NCBI GenBank assembly: GCA_001801175.1
Contig: MGWZ01000085.1
Location: forward strand, 1 to 49,048
Length of the DNA stretch: 49,048 nucleotides
Reading direction: 5' to 3'
DNA from: Gallionellales bacterium RIFCSPLOWO2_02_FULL_57_47
Lineage (GTDB): Bacteria > Pseudomonadota > Gammaproteobacteria > Burkholderiales > Gallionellaceae
Below the pieces are notes generated by a model. The model was not told where the DNA came from. It searched no databases and worked only from the letters and a program-made list of their open reading frames with translations. Shown here piece after piece: positions 34,768 to 45,517 of this stretch. Position 1 is the stretch's first letter; each line of letters begins with the position of its first letter. The translations under genes were made by a program, and so were the position numbers.

Positions 34768-35022
34768 ATGAGTTCTTTGGCTGAAGCAGTGAGTATTGAT
34801 ACGAATACGATGTGGGCGGATTTCGTCGATGGCCGCAAGCTTGGCGCGCCATTGGCCTATTTCTCGCGCCTGTTGAACGCCATGCCCACGCAAAGCGAAC
34901 ATTATGAAATCAGCGGCGGTGGCAGTGGATTGCACTGGGATGAAATTGACGAAGACATTAGCGTTGAAAACTTATTACTCGGCATAGGCGACAGAACCAG
35001 AAGCCATTTGATGGCCGCTTAA
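34768..35022 (+). CDS. DUF2442 domain protein
   Basis: An 84-aa protein with MWADFVDGRKLGAPLAYFSR and GSGLHWDEIDEDISVENLL, the two halves of the DUF2442 family (start: 'D.R....PL..FPRL', end: 'GIHWP.LDEDISVEGLL'). Family members often sit beside a small DUF4160 protein in toxin-antitoxin-like pairs; no such partner is found in the 84 bases upstream or 123 downstream, so this copy is an orphan. GAAGGG seven bases before the ATG. Function unproven. Confidence 0.85.
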   Translation: MSSLAEAVSIDTNTMWADFVDGRKLGAPLAYFSRLLNAMPTQSEHYEISGGGSGLHWDEIDEDISVENLLLGIGDRTRSHLMAA

Positions 35023-35145
35023 GTTAATTGCGAAACTGAAGTGTGGTTGGCTGATGCGCCCTCTTTCCTGATTCACTTCGACGGTGTGCGATTTCTTGGG
35101 TAGTATCATGAGTCTTGATATGCCATTACCCAAACGGTGAGATGG

Positions 35146-35565
35146 TTAGCCGCGCGTATTTGACTGTGTCTCAAACTGCGTTAAATCTACCATCAGCTGC
35201 GGCTGCCAGCCTTGCTTGCGGTGTTCCGCAATCACGTTGGTGAAGATGCCGCCACGCACGTAAAACTTCGCGGTAAGGCGCATGAAGCGCGGCTGGATGG
35301 CGGCGACCAGGTCGTCGAGGATGCGGTTGGCCACGTCCTCGTGGAAGTGGCCTTCGTTGCGGAACGACCATATATACAATTTGAGGCTTTTCAGTTCAAT
35401 GCATTGCTGGTCAGCGATGTAATCCAGTACCAGCGTGGCAAAATCCGGCTGACCGGTCTTGGGACACAAGCAGGTAAACTCCGGGATTTCCATGTGAATA
35501 TGGTAGTCGCGCTGCGGGTTTGGGTTGGGGAAGGTTTCCAGCGTCTTGCTTGGTTGAATCGCCAT
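35146..35565 (-). CDS. queF: NADPH-dependent 7-cyano-7-deazaguanine reductase
   Basis: Reduces preQ0 to preQ1 in queuosine synthesis. 139 aa, the short single-domain type. Cys34 in [13 protein letters not shown] is the expected catalytic cysteine; the QueF motif is [20 protein letters not shown], and [12 protein letters not shown] closes the active site. The residue before the second Cys is Leu preceded by another Cys (Cys32), a small departure from the usual TSLCP. Divergent from smc with only 60 bases between the starts. No other queuosine genes are in the window. Confidence 0.95.
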   Translation of the reverse strand: MAIQPSKTLETFPNPNPQRDYHIHMEIPEFTCLCPKTGQPDFATLVLDYIADQQCIELKSLKLYIWSFRNEGHFHEDVANRILDDLVAAIQPRFMRLTAKFYVRGGIFTNVIAEHRKQGWQPQLMVDLTQFETQSNTRG

Positions 35566-35625
35566 TTGGTATGCCTGCCAGGTTCAGTTAGAATAGTCGG
35601 TATTATATCGCTGTGACTTCATAAA

Positions 35626-38600
35626 TTGCGCCTTTCCCATATCAAGTTGGCCGGTTTCAAATCCTTCGTCGATCCCACGCACATTACGCTGCCGGGTCAA
35701 ATCGTGGGTGTGGTCGGCCCGAACGGTTGCGGCAAGTCGAATGTGATCGACGCGCTGCGCTGGGTGCTGGGTGAATCCAAGGCTTCTGCGCTGCGCGGCG
35801 AAACCATGCAGGACGTTATCTTCAACGGATCCAGCCAGCGCAAGCCGGTATCACGCGCCAGCGTGGAACTGATTTTCGATAACTCGCTGGGCAAAGCCGC
35901 CGGACAGTGGTCGAGCTACGCGGAAATTTCAATCAAGCGCGTGTTGCTGCGCGACGGCGATTCCAGCTACCACATCAACAACCAGCATGTGCGGCGCAAG
36001 GATATTACCGACATTTTTCTCGGTACCGGGCTGGGTCCGCGTGCCTACGCCATCATCGAGCAGGGCATGATTTCGCGCATTATTGAGGCCAAACCGGAAG
36101 AGTTGCGCATCTTCCTCGAAGAAGCTGCGGGCGTTTCCAAATACCGCGACCGCCGTCGCGAGACCGAATTGCGTATCGGCGATACGCGTGACAACTTGCT
36201 GCGTGTCAGCGACATTCAGCAGGAGCTTGAAAAACAACTGGTGCATCTGAGCACACAGGCGGAAGTAGCCAGGCAATACCGCGTGCTGGAAACACAGCGT
36301 GATACCACGCAGCACCTGTTCTGGCTGGTAAAAAAGCAGGAAGCCGAAGCGCAACGCGCCAGATTTGCGCAAACGATGGACAAAACGCGTACCGAACTGG
36401 AAGCAGAAACCGCGCGCCTGCGCGACATTGAAGCTCAGCTTGAAACCACGCGCAGCGGCCATTATCAGCTTTCAGACGCGCTGCACGTCAGACAGGGCGA
36501 GCTCTATACCGCGAATGCCGAAATTGCCCGGCTGGAGCAGCAGATCAAGCATGTTGCAGATCAACGCCAGCGGCTGACGCAGCAAATCTCCAATACTGAG
36601 AAACAAATCGAACAACAGCAGCATCAGCGCCAGGGCATCCATTCCTTGATTGAGCATTGGCAACGCCAGCAGGACGGCGCAGCCGCCAAAGTTGCCGAAG
36701 CCGAACAGCACGCGCAACTGGAAAGTCAAAATCTGCCGCAGGCCGAAGAGACGGCGCGCATCGCGCAGGAGCGCTACAACGAATTGCTGCGCGAACAACT
36801 GAAATTGGAACAACAGCTGCAATTGGCAGATACACAGCATGCAAATCTCCAGCGCAACATTCAACAAATGGAATCGCGCCGTTCGCGCCTGTTGCTGGAG
36901 AAAGACAATTTGCCGTATCACGGTGCCGCTGCGTTGCAGCAGACCCAGCAGCAATTGACCGAACTGGAGGCAGAGCGCGCCGCGCAAGTTCAGCAGTTGG
37001 CAAACCTGCAGGAACAGTTGCCTCTGGCCGATAACGAACGGCGTAACCAGCGCGCTTCATTGCAGCAGCAGGAGCGCGTGCTGGCACAGACCGAGGCGCG
37101 CCTGCATGCGTTGCAGCAATTGCAGCAGCATTTGGACAACGACAAGAATCTCAACGCCTGGCTGCAACATCACCAGTTGGAAAAGCTGCCGCGCCTGTGG
37201 CAATCCATCCGTATCGAAAACGGCTGGGAGGACGCGCTGGAGGCGGTGCTGCGCGAGCGGTTGAATGCGCTTGCCATGCCGTCACTGGGAGATGCTGCAG
37301 CGTGGAACGACACGCCGTCAGTAAAACTGGCGCTGTTTGCGCCGGCCGCCGCCGGACAAAATAGTATTGTTGAGGCAAACCAGCTGACTCCGTTGTTGAG
37401 TTATGTGCAATGCCAGGATGCGCAAGTGCTACCGGCGATGCGCGATTGGCTGACACATATATATGCTGTCGCCGATGTGGCGCAAGGTTATGCGCAGCGC
37501 GCACAATTGCCTGCAGGTGGCTGGTTCGTCACCCCGCAAGGACACTTCGTTGGGGCGCACAGTGTGTTGTTTCACGCGCCGGACAGCCAGTTGCATGGTG
37601 TGCTGGCAAGACAGCGGGAGATCGAAAAGCTGGAGCAGGAATCGGTCGAGCAGAATCACAATGCGGATTATTCCAGGCAACAAGTCGCGCTGGCCGAACA
37701 GCGCTATCAAGCCATCGAGATGCAAATTGCACCGTTGCGCACCTCCGGTAACGAGTTGCAGCAAAGCCTGCATGGCATGCAAATGCAAATACTAAAACTC
37801 AACCAGGCGCAAGAGCGCAGTGCGGAGCGCACGATGCAAATCGAGCGCGAGATGCAGGAAGTGGCTGAACTGATGGGCGCTGAGCAACATCAGCAACTCG
37901 GTGTCGACGAGCAGATGGCGATCCTGCGCGAGCAGATATCTGCCTTTCATGCGCAAGTTGATGAGGCGCAACGCCATGCCAATGCTCAGGATAGCGCGCT
38001 GCGTGAGCAGCGTGGCAGGGCGCAGCAAGCGCAACACGCCTTGCAGGAAGCGCGCTTCTTTGCCAAGACTTGCACCGAGAAAATTACCGATCTGCAGCAC
38101 AACATCCGTCAGATTGCCGATGCATTGGCACAATTTGAGCAGAACCTGACCCAATTGCGTGGCGACTTGTCGGGCAGCGATGACGAAACGGCCAAGCAGC
38201 AGTTGCAGGATGCGTTGCATGTGCGACAGGCATGCGAGCAAGCTTTGGGCGAGGCGCGCAATATTCTGGAGAACGCCACGGTCAATTTGCAGAAATTCGA
38301 GCAGGATCGCCTCGCCTGCGAGTACAAACTGAATCCGTTACGCGAGAAGCTAAATGAACTGACCCTCAAGGAACAAGAGGCGCGCCTGCATTTTGAGCAA
38401 TGGGCGGAGCAGCTGCAGGGTGTGGATGAACTGGCGCTTTTGCCTCTGCTGGAAGCCGGTAGAAACAAACCGAATGTCCTGCAAAATGATTTGAATAAGC
38501 TGAATGGAGATATCGAAGCATTGGGTGCGGTCAATCTCGCCGCACTGGAGGAGCTGCAAGCCGCGACCGAGCGCAAAGCTTATCTGGATGCGCAAGCCAA

Positions 38601-39147
38601 GGATTTGAATGATGCGATGGCCACGCTTGAAGATGCGATCCGCAGCATCGACAAGGAATCGCGCAACCTGTTGATGGATACCTACAATCAGGTCAATCAA
38701 CACCTGTCAGAATTGTTCCCGATTTTGTTTGCCGGTGGAGAAGCGCGCCTGGTATTGACTGGCGAGGAGATACTCGACAGCGGTGTGCAAGTGATGGCGC
38801 AGCCGCCCGGCAAGAAAAACAGCACGATTCATTTAATGTCGGGCGGGGAAAAAGCACTGACCGCTATTGCGTTGATATTTTCAATGTTTCAGCTCAACCC
38901 CGCGCCGTTCTGTTTGCTTGACGAAGTGGACGCGCCGCTGGATGACACCAATACCGAGCGGCTGTGTGCGCTGATCAGGAAAATGTCGCAACATACCCAG
39001 TTCGTGTTCATCAGCCACAATAAAATTACCATGGAACTGGCGCAACAATTGGTTGGTGTGACGATGCAGGAGAAGGGTGTGTCCAAGGTGGTAGCAGTGG
39101 ATATCGAAGAGGCTCTGCGGATGCGCGACGAGCAACTGGTCGCGTAA
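35626..39147 (+). CDS. smc: Chromosome segregation protein SMC
   Basis: ATPase of bacterial condensin. 1173 aa: N-terminal ABC half with Walker A GPNGCGKSNVIDALRW (~residue 32), two long coiled-coil arms rich in Gln, Glu and Leu (~170-500 and ~670-1000), a hinge at ~510-650 (containing GWEDALEAVLRERLNALA), and a C-terminal half with signature LMSGGEKALTAIALIFSMF and Walker B FCLLDEVDAPLDD. The start is a TTG: an in-frame stop lies four codons upstream and the family start sequence (MRLSHIKLAGFKSFVDPT) begins exactly there; no clear Shine-Dalgarno is seen. scpA/scpB are not adjacent. Confidence 0.96.
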   Translation: MRLSHIKLAGFKSFVDPTHITLPGQIVGVVGPNGCGKSNVIDALRWVLGESKASALRGETMQDVIFNGSSQRKPVSRASVELIFDNSLGKAAGQWSSYAEISIKRVLLRDGDSSYHINNQHVRRKDITDIFLGTGLGPRAYAIIEQGMISRIIEAKPEELRIFLEEAAGVSKYRDRRRETELRIGDTRDNLLRVSDIQQELEKQLVHLSTQAEVARQYRVLETQRDTTQHLFWLVKKQEAEAQRARFAQTMDKTRTELEAETARLRDIEAQLETTRSGHYQLSDALHVRQGELYTANAEIARLEQQIKHVADQRQRLTQQISNTEKQIEQQQHQRQGIHSLIEHWQRQQDGAAAKVAEAEQHAQLESQNLPQAEETARIAQERYNELLREQLKLEQQLQLADTQHANLQRNIQQMESRRSRLLLEKDNLPYHGAAALQQTQQQLTELEAERAAQVQQLANLQEQLPLADNERRNQRASLQQQERVLAQTEARLHALQQLQQHLDNDKNLNAWLQHHQLEKLPRLWQSIRIENGWEDALEAVLRERLNALAMPSLGDAAAWNDTPSVKLALFAPAAAGQNSIVEANQLTPLLSYVQCQDAQVLPAMRDWLTHIYAVADVAQGYAQRAQLPAGGWFVTPQGHFVGAHSVLFHAPDSQLHGVLARQREIEKLEQESVEQNHNADYSRQQVALAEQRYQAIEMQIAPLRTSGNELQQSLHGMQMQILKLNQAQERSAERTMQIEREMQEVAELMGAEQHQQLGVDEQMAILREQISAFHAQVDEAQRHANAQDSALREQRGRAQQAQHALQEARFFAKTCTEKITDLQHNIRQIADALAQFEQNLTQLRGDLSGSDDETAKQQLQDALHVRQACEQALGEARNILENATVNLQKFEQDRLACEYKLNPLREKLNELTLKEQEARLHFEQWAEQLQGVDELALLPLLEAGRNKPNVLQNDLNKLNGDIEALGAVNLAALEELQAATERKAYLDAQAKDLNDAMATLEDAIRSIDKESRNLLMDTYNQVNQHLSELFPILFAGGEARLVLTGEEILDSGVQVMAQPPGKKNSTIHLMSGGEKALTAIALIFSMFQLNPAPFCLLDEVDAPLDDTNTERLCALIRKMSQHTQFVFISHNKITMELAQQLVGVTMQEKGVSKVVAVDIEEALRMRDEQLVA

Positions 39148-39149
39148 GG

Positions 39150-39623
39150 TTATTTGCAGTTGGCGCTAATGTCCTGTTGGGTTTTTGCAATGCGTTGCTG
39201 GCGCTGTTCGTCGTCGATGAAGAATTGATTGCCGTTGGCATCCAGTTCCACCATACGAATACCATCCTGCAAAGCGCGCAGATTTTTTTGCAGGGCAGCG
39301 CAGCGGTCCTTGTTGACTTCTGCGTCAGCCTGTTTCTTCGCCGCTTTGTCGGCTTCTTCTTTTTTTGCCCGCTGCGCTTTTTTTAATTCGACCTCTCGCT
39401 CCGCCATAGTTTTAGGCGCGGTAGCTGCGCTTGCGGCGGTCGATTCGCCCGCACTCCTGGAACCCATGATGCCGGGAGTTGTGCGCAGTGTTTTTGTATT
39501 GGCATCGGGGGGCGGTGGTATATCGGAATAATGCACCTGGCCGTTTGCATCCACCCATTTGTTAAGCTCGGAAAAGGCGTTTGCACTGGCCAGCATTAAA
39601 AAAATCAGCAAGTATTTGTTCAT
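39150..39623 (-). CDS. DUF4124 domain secreted protein
   Basis: A 157-aa periplasmic protein. The signal peptide MNKYLLIFLMLASANAFS is followed by the DUF4124 motif LNKWVDANGQVHYSDIPPPP, then a charged, likely coiled-coil segment (AEREVELKKAQRAKKEEADK) and a C-terminal helix pair with two cysteines (RCAALQ and ISANCK). I use the ATG at 39623, which has AGGG nine bases upstream, rather than an ATG three codons earlier. Convergent with smc, only two bases between the stops. Function of the family is unknown. Confidence 0.85.
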   Translation of the reverse strand: MNKYLLIFLMLASANAFSELNKWVDANGQVHYSDIPPPPDANTKTLRTTPGIMGSRSAGESTAASAATAPKTMAEREVELKKAQRAKKEEADKAAKKQADAEVNKDRCAALQKNLRALQDGIRMVELDANGNQFFIDDEQRQQRIAKTQQDISANCK

Positions 39624-39770
39624 CGCACGCATCCCTGAAATTGGCGTTATATACTGAATTAATATTCAGCCAAAAAAGTCTGCCGAATATGCGCACAAGT
39701 CTAGCATACCGGCGTATGATTGCGCACTGCGCTAGATGTACCAGATTAATGGAATTAAGGGAGGAGAGTC

Positions 39771-40439
39771 ATGCCGAACAGCAATGCTGGCGATGTCGCC
39801 AAACATAACTGTTACGACGTAGAAAAGAATGCCGAAGTAGCTTTGAAAATATTCACTGCTTATTTCCGTGAGCACAATCATTCAGGAAAAGTTTACGACG
39901 ACATGCCCGATTTCTTTCTGGTGAAGCCGGGTGTGTTGGAAGGCAAGGAACTAGCGACAAAAAAGTCGGAAAAATTGTTGCTTGATGACTGCATTCAGCG
40001 TGCCAAGGCCCGCAACGGTTACGTCAGCGTGTCCAAATTTCGCAATCCAAAACTTGGTTACTACTGGCTGGAATTGTCGGTGATGCCATTCATGATGGGT
40101 GACACGGTATCCAAGGATAATAAGGGTGAATTTTTTTATATTCTCACCAAGTTTATCGAGTACACCAAACAACATCCGAAAATGTACGGGGATTTGACTG
40201 CCGAAATTGAATCGGACAAGGATATCGCACTTATGCTCAACGGAATCAGCAAAATGGCGAGCCGTCTCGACATCGCGCTTAAAATTTATCCGGAGAATAT
40301 GTTGGTGTCGTTCAATCCAAAATGGCCGGTGGCGGAAGTTCAAAAGCTGCTCCACTCGCTCAAGGAAAACGACCAGGACTGGTGCGAAGTGTTTTTCGAG
40401 TACCTGATTTATGTGATGGGCAAAAAGGCCAAGAGCTAG
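39771..40439 (+). CDS. Protein of unknown function (222 aa)
   Basis: A soluble acidic/basic mixed protein with no signal or membrane segment and a strong ribosome-binding site (AAGGGAGGAGAG). Visible features: GKVYDDMPDFFLVKPGVLEG near residues 40-60, YVSVSKFRNPKLGYYWLELS, a helical centre, and NPKWPVAEVQKLLHSLKEND near the end with WCEVFFEYLIYVMG. I do not recognise the family. It stands alone between the DUF4124 gene (divergent) and trxB (convergent), suggesting an independent transcript. Confidence 0.75.
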   Translation: MPNSNAGDVAKHNCYDVEKNAEVALKIFTAYFREHNHSGKVYDDMPDFFLVKPGVLEGKELATKKSEKLLLDDCIQRAKARNGYVSVSKFRNPKLGYYWLELSVMPFMMGDTVSKDNKGEFFYILTKFIEYTKQHPKMYGDLTAEIESDKDIALMLNGISKMASRLDIALKIYPENMLVSFNPKWPVAEVQKLLHSLKENDQDWCEVFFEYLIYVMGKKAKS

Positions 40440-40638
40440 ACTTCAGCAACGCTAGTGCAGCGCCGCTGCCGCCCTCTCTGGGTGTCGCGAAGCAAAATGC
40501 CAGTACATGCGGATGCTGAGTGAGCCAATGTCGCATAGGTTTGCGCAATACCGTTTCACCCATTCGGCTATTCAATCCCCTGCAAAATATCACCAGCACC
40601 CAGCGATACCCGCGCTGTATCGCTCAGATTTTGCCCGG

Positions 40639-41598
<960 letters not shown>

Positions 41599-41807
41599 TC
41601 AATGTTAAATAATTAGGATGAAATTTGTTCGCGGGGAAACTTATGCATCTGCCGATAAAATCAAGTGCCATTCGACCAGGCTGTAAAGAAGCGATAGTCG
41701 AAACACCGGCTACCATGAATCGCCCCTGTAAAATGATTAAGCGAATACGGAAATTAACAGCAGTTGTGTGGGCGTGTCGGGCTTCCATCAGTTAGTATTA
41801 GCATACT

Positions 41808-42779
41808 ATGAAAATTAATTACGCTGTTCTGTTATTGCTGTTGACATTTGCAGCGCACACTGCTTGTGCAGCAGCACTACCGGGCATCCCGGAGTTTATC
41901 GACACTATGGTCGTCAAGCACCAATTCAATCGCGCAGAATTGGAGAGGGTGTTTGCAATTGCGCAACATCAGCCATCGGTGATCGAGGCCATTTCGCGCC
42001 CGGCGACACTTAAACCGTGGCCGGAATATCGCGCCGCTTTTGTGAACCCTGAACGCATCAAGTTTGGTTTGCAGTTCTGGAGCAAGCACCGCCAATCTCT
42101 GCAGAATGCCGAGCAGAAGTACGGCGTGCCGCAGAATATTATCCTTGCCGTGATCGGTGTGGAAACAGTTTATGGCAGGGATGCCGGAAAATATCGTGTG
42201 CTGGACGCGCTGACCACATTGGCATTTGATTATCCGCGCCGTGCCGATTTTTTTCGTGCCGAACTGGAAAATTACCTGCTGTTGGCGCGTGATGAACAGT
42301 ATGACTTGCTTGACATGCGCGGCTCATATGCCGGTGCAATGGGTATTCCGCAATTCATGCCGAGCAGCTATCGCAATTATGCGGTGGATTTCAACGGAAA
42401 TAACAAGATCGATTTGCTGAATGAGCCTGCAGATGCGATAGGCAGCGTCGCCAACTATCTGCTGGGTTATGGTTGGGTCAGCGGCAAACAAGTCGCCGTG
42501 CGTGCGCAAGCCGATGAAAAAGCCAGCGCCGTGAATTTTGCAACGCCGCAAACTCTCGCGGCATGGTCAGCAGTGGGAGTAATGCCAGACGCAGGCTTAT
42601 CTCAGGAGGAGGTCGCGCGCCTGACTGATTTTACGGTGGCAGAAGGCAAGGAGTACTGGTTGGCATTCAACAATTTTGATGTCATCACGCGCTATAACAA
42701 TAGCGACTTCTATGCGATGTCTGTGTTCCAATTGGCGGAGGAATTGAAAGCGGCTAGCCAATCTAGCGCCGCGAAGTGA
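41808..42779 (+). CDS. mltB: Lytic murein transglycosylase B
   Basis: Cleaves peptidoglycan glycan strands to 1,6-anhydromuropeptides. 323 aa: signal peptide MKINYAVLLLLLTFAAHTACA (cleaved near residue 21-23, no clear lipobox), catalytic Glu in ILAVIGVETVYGRDAGKY, then DALTTLAFDYPRRADFFRAE and GAMGIPQFMPSSYRNYAVDF, all hallmarks of the MltB family. Probably soluble in the periplasm instead of lipid-anchored. The 3' end overlaps that of the convergent NlpC/P60 gene by 17 bases. Confidence 0.94.
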   Translation: MKINYAVLLLLLTFAAHTACAAALPGIPEFIDTMVVKHQFNRAELERVFAIAQHQPSVIEAISRPATLKPWPEYRAAFVNPERIKFGLQFWSKHRQSLQNAEQKYGVPQNIILAVIGVETVYGRDAGKYRVLDALTTLAFDYPRRADFFRAELENYLLLARDEQYDLLDMRGSYAGAMGIPQFMPSSYRNYAVDFNGNNKIDLLNEPADAIGSVANYLLGYGWVSGKQVAVRAQADEKASAVNFATPQTLAAWSAVGVMPDAGLSQEEVARLTDFTVAEGKEYWLAFNNFDVITRYNNSDFYAMSVFQLAEELKAASQSSAAK

Positions 42780-43257
42780 TTCGTCTCGCTCCGTTGTAGT
42801 GTTTTTGCCAATAAGCTAAATCCATATTTTCTATGCGAACTCTTCCGCCGCTGCTCGGCGCATGGATGAAACGATCGTCGCCCAGATAAATACCGACATG
42901 CGAAAAAGATCGATTGTTGGTATCGTAAAAAACCAGGTCTCCCTTGCGTAGTTGCGCCAATTTGACTGCTTGGCCTTGCCGGCTTATTTGTTGTGCATTG
43001 CGTGGCAATGCAATGCCCAGCGAACGCTTGAAAACATGGCTGACAAAGCCGCTGCAGTCAAACCCGGTATCCGGCGAATTTCCGCCATATTTGTAGGGGA
43101 CACCTATCAGGCTGCGGGAATAGGAAGTGAGGGAACCGGTTGAGGCATGGCTGTCCGGTGCGCGCGCATCTTTTTTTACCGACGAACAGGCACTGAGCAG
43201 CAATACGGAGAACAGCAATGCAAATTGCATCTTGTGAATTCTGGGTACGGCAGTCAT
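42763..43257 (-). CDS. NlpC/P60 family lipoprotein endopeptidase
   Basis: Peptidoglycan stem-peptide hydrolase of 164 aa. The lipobox LLSAC follows an N-terminal hydrophobic stretch; the catalytic Cys is in DTGFDCSGFVSHVFKR, with RNAQQISRQGQAV, LRKGDLVFYDT and SHVGIYLGDDRFIHAPSSGG (catalytic His). I choose the ATG at 43257 because it supplies Arg and Lys before the hydrophobic core; an ATG at 43230 is possible. No strong Shine-Dalgarno for either. Convergent overlap with mltB, another cell-wall hydrolase. Confidence 0.92.
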   Translation of the reverse strand: MTAVPRIHKMQFALLFSVLLLSACSSVKKDARAPDSHASTGSLTSYSRSLIGVPYKYGGNSPDTGFDCSGFVSHVFKRSLGIALPRNAQQISRQGQAVKLAQLRKGDLVFYDTNNRSFSHVGIYLGDDRFIHAPSSGGRVRIENMDLAYWQKHYNGARRITSRR

Positions 43258-43342
43258 ATATTCGAAGGGAAGCAGCAAGGTGAGAGGCTGTCTTGCACGA
43301 CTGGTATTGGCGATGCGCTGCATGCCATTCTGTCGGAGCAAG

Positions 43343-45511
43343 TTATTGGCGAGATGAGCGCCAGCGTTTCAGAAGCAGCGCGTTGCTGACTACCGATACG
43401 GAGCTCATTGCCATTGCCGCACCGGCAATCACCGGGTTAAGCATGCCCAGCACGGCGAGGGGAATGCCCAGCACGTTGTAGGCAAAGGCGAAGAACAGGT
43501 TCTGGCGGATTTTCTTCAGTGTAGCCCGCGACAGTGAAATTGCATCGACCACGCTCATCAAATCGTTGCGCATCAGCGTAATGTCAGCGGCTTCAATGGC
43601 GATATCGCTGCCGCTGCGCATTGCGAAACTGACATCGGCGGCGGCCAGCGCGGGCGCATCGTTGATGCCGTCGCCGACCATGCCGACGATCAGGTATTCG
43701 GCCTTGAACGATTGTACATGCGCGGATTTATCCTGAGGCAGCACTTCGGCGCGGAATTCCGTGATTCCCGCCTGCGATGCAATGGCCTGTGCGGTGGCAT
43801 GGTTATCTCCGCTCAGCATCACCACGCGTATGCCCATTGCGGTAAGCTGCGCCACTGCGGCGCTGCTGCTGGCACGCAGTTGATCGGCAAAGGCGATATA
43901 GCCGAGCAGTGAGCCTTCGCGCGCAAGCACATTCACGGTCTTTCCCTGTTGCTGCAATGCCAGTACTTGATGTTCATCAATAAGAACCCCTTCGCTGGCG
44001 GCGAAAACGGGTGAGCCGAACAGGTAATGCTTGCTGTCAATATCCGCATGCAAGCCATGGCCGGAGACCTCACTGATGCCGGCTGCTTGCGCCAGCTTGA
44101 TTTGCCTGGCTTGCGCGTGTTCGAGCAGGGCGCGCGACAGCGGGTGCGTGGAGCCCTGCGCCAGCATCGCTGCAGTGCCCAGCAAATCGTCCGGGGAAAT
44201 ATCTGAGGAAGGAAGCAAATCGGTCACCCCCGGCTTGCCTTCGGTCAGGGTGCCGGTCTTGTCCACGACCAATACCGAGAGCTTGTGCGCGCGTTCCAGC
44301 GCGGCGGCATCTTTGGCCAGAATACCTACCTGCGCGGCACGTCCGGTGGATACGACCAGGGCTGTCGGTGTGGCCAGCCCCAATGCGCATGGGCAAGCGA
44401 TGACCAGCACGGCAACGGCATTGATCAGGGCGGCGGTAAAGCCGCTGCCAGCCAGCCACCAGCCTGAGAAGGTCAACAGCGCAATGACCAATACGACCGG
44501 AACGAACACGGCGGAGATCTGGTCGGCGAGTTTTTGAATCGCGGCCTTCGAGCCTTGAGCCTGTTCCACCAGGCGAATGATTGCGGCGAGCTGGGTATGC
44601 GAACCCACCGCCAGCGCACTGCATTTCAGCAGGCCTTGCCGGTTGATCGTGGCGGCATAGACCTTGTCGTCCGGATGTTTTCCCTGCGGCATGCTTTCAC
44701 CGGTGAGCATCGCTTCATCAATGCTGGAGGTGCCTTCCAGCACGATGCCGTCGACCGGAACGCTTTCGCCGGGGCGTACGAAAAACAATTCGCCGGGACG
44801 CAGTTGGCCGGCGGACACGTCGAGCATCTTGCCGTTGCGTTCCACATGAGCAAGCTTGGGTTGCAGGTTGATAAGCGCTTCCAGCGCGCTGGATGCTTTA
44901 CGCTTGGCGCTCGCCTCCAGCAACTTGCCCAGCAGCACCAGCGTGATCAGCGTTGCGCTCGCCTCAAAATAAATCGGCTGATCCAGATTGAATAGCAGCA
45001 CCGCGCAACTCAGCAGATAGGCCGCGCTGGTGCCGAGCGCGACCAATACATCCATGTTCGCGCCACCACCGCGCAGGCTGCTCCAGGCGCCTGTATAGAA
45101 GCGGCGCCCGCTCCAGAATTGCACCGGAGTGGCGAGCAGCCATTGCAGCCAGCCCGGCAACATCGCGTGTATGCCGGCGAACATCAGCAACATTTCCACC
45201 AGCAGCGGCAGGGTAAGTAGCACCGCGATGATGAATTGTATTTTTTCCTTGCGATAAGTGGCCGCACGCTGCTGCTTTTCTGCGGCAAAATCGCGCATCC
45301 GATGCGCGTCGAAGCCCGCGCCCTGAACGGCTTTGATCAAGTCTGCAATATCCGTCTGCTGCGGGTCGTAGGCGATGTGCGCCTTCTCTGTTGCGATGTT
45401 TACCGTCGCCGCGACTTCCGGCAATTTGTTCAACACTTTTTCCAGGCGCGCCGAACATGACGCGCAATGCATGCCGGTGATTTGCAGATCGATGTGGGTT
45501 GGGTTAACCAT
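43343..45511 (-). CDS. copA: Copper-exporting P-type ATPase
   Basis: P1B-type ATPase of 722 aa that exports Cu(I). One N-terminal heavy-metal domain with MHCASCSARLEKVLNKLPEV; eight predicted membrane helices; actuator ASSIDEAMLTGESMPQG; ion motif VLVIACPCALGLATPTALV (CPC, Cu/Ag type); phosphorylation DKTGTLTEGKP; HPLSRALLEHA (the HP site); hinge VGDGINDAPALAAADVSFAM; and late-helix N and MS residues (FAYNVLGIPLAV, AMAMSSVSVVSNALLL). A TATAAT box lies six bases before the ATG (separate entry) and no Shine-Dalgarno is present. No copper chaperone or CueR gene is adjacent. Confidence 0.96.
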   Translation of the reverse strand: MVNPTHIDLQITGMHCASCSARLEKVLNKLPEVAATVNIATEKAHIAYDPQQTDIADLIKAVQGAGFDAHRMRDFAAEKQQRAATYRKEKIQFIIAVLLTLPLLVEMLLMFAGIHAMLPGWLQWLLATPVQFWSGRRFYTGAWSSLRGGGANMDVLVALGTSAAYLLSCAVLLFNLDQPIYFEASATLITLVLLGKLLEASAKRKASSALEALINLQPKLAHVERNGKMLDVSAGQLRPGELFFVRPGESVPVDGIVLEGTSSIDEAMLTGESMPQGKHPDDKVYAATINRQGLLKCSALAVGSHTQLAAIIRLVEQAQGSKAAIQKLADQISAVFVPVVLVIALLTFSGWWLAGSGFTAALINAVAVLVIACPCALGLATPTALVVSTGRAAQVGILAKDAAALERAHKLSVLVVDKTGTLTEGKPGVTDLLPSSDISPDDLLGTAAMLAQGSTHPLSRALLEHAQARQIKLAQAAGISEVSGHGLHADIDSKHYLFGSPVFAASEGVLIDEHQVLALQQQGKTVNVLAREGSLLGYIAFADQLRASSSAAVAQLTAMGIRVVMLSGDNHATAQAIASQAGITEFRAEVLPQDKSAHVQSFKAEYLIVGMVGDGINDAPALAAADVSFAMRSGSDIAIEAADITLMRNDLMSVVDAISLSRATLKKIRQNLFFAFAYNVLGIPLAVLGMLNPVIAGAAMAMSSVSVVSNALLLKRWRSSRQ

Positions 45512-45517
45512 GCGCGA

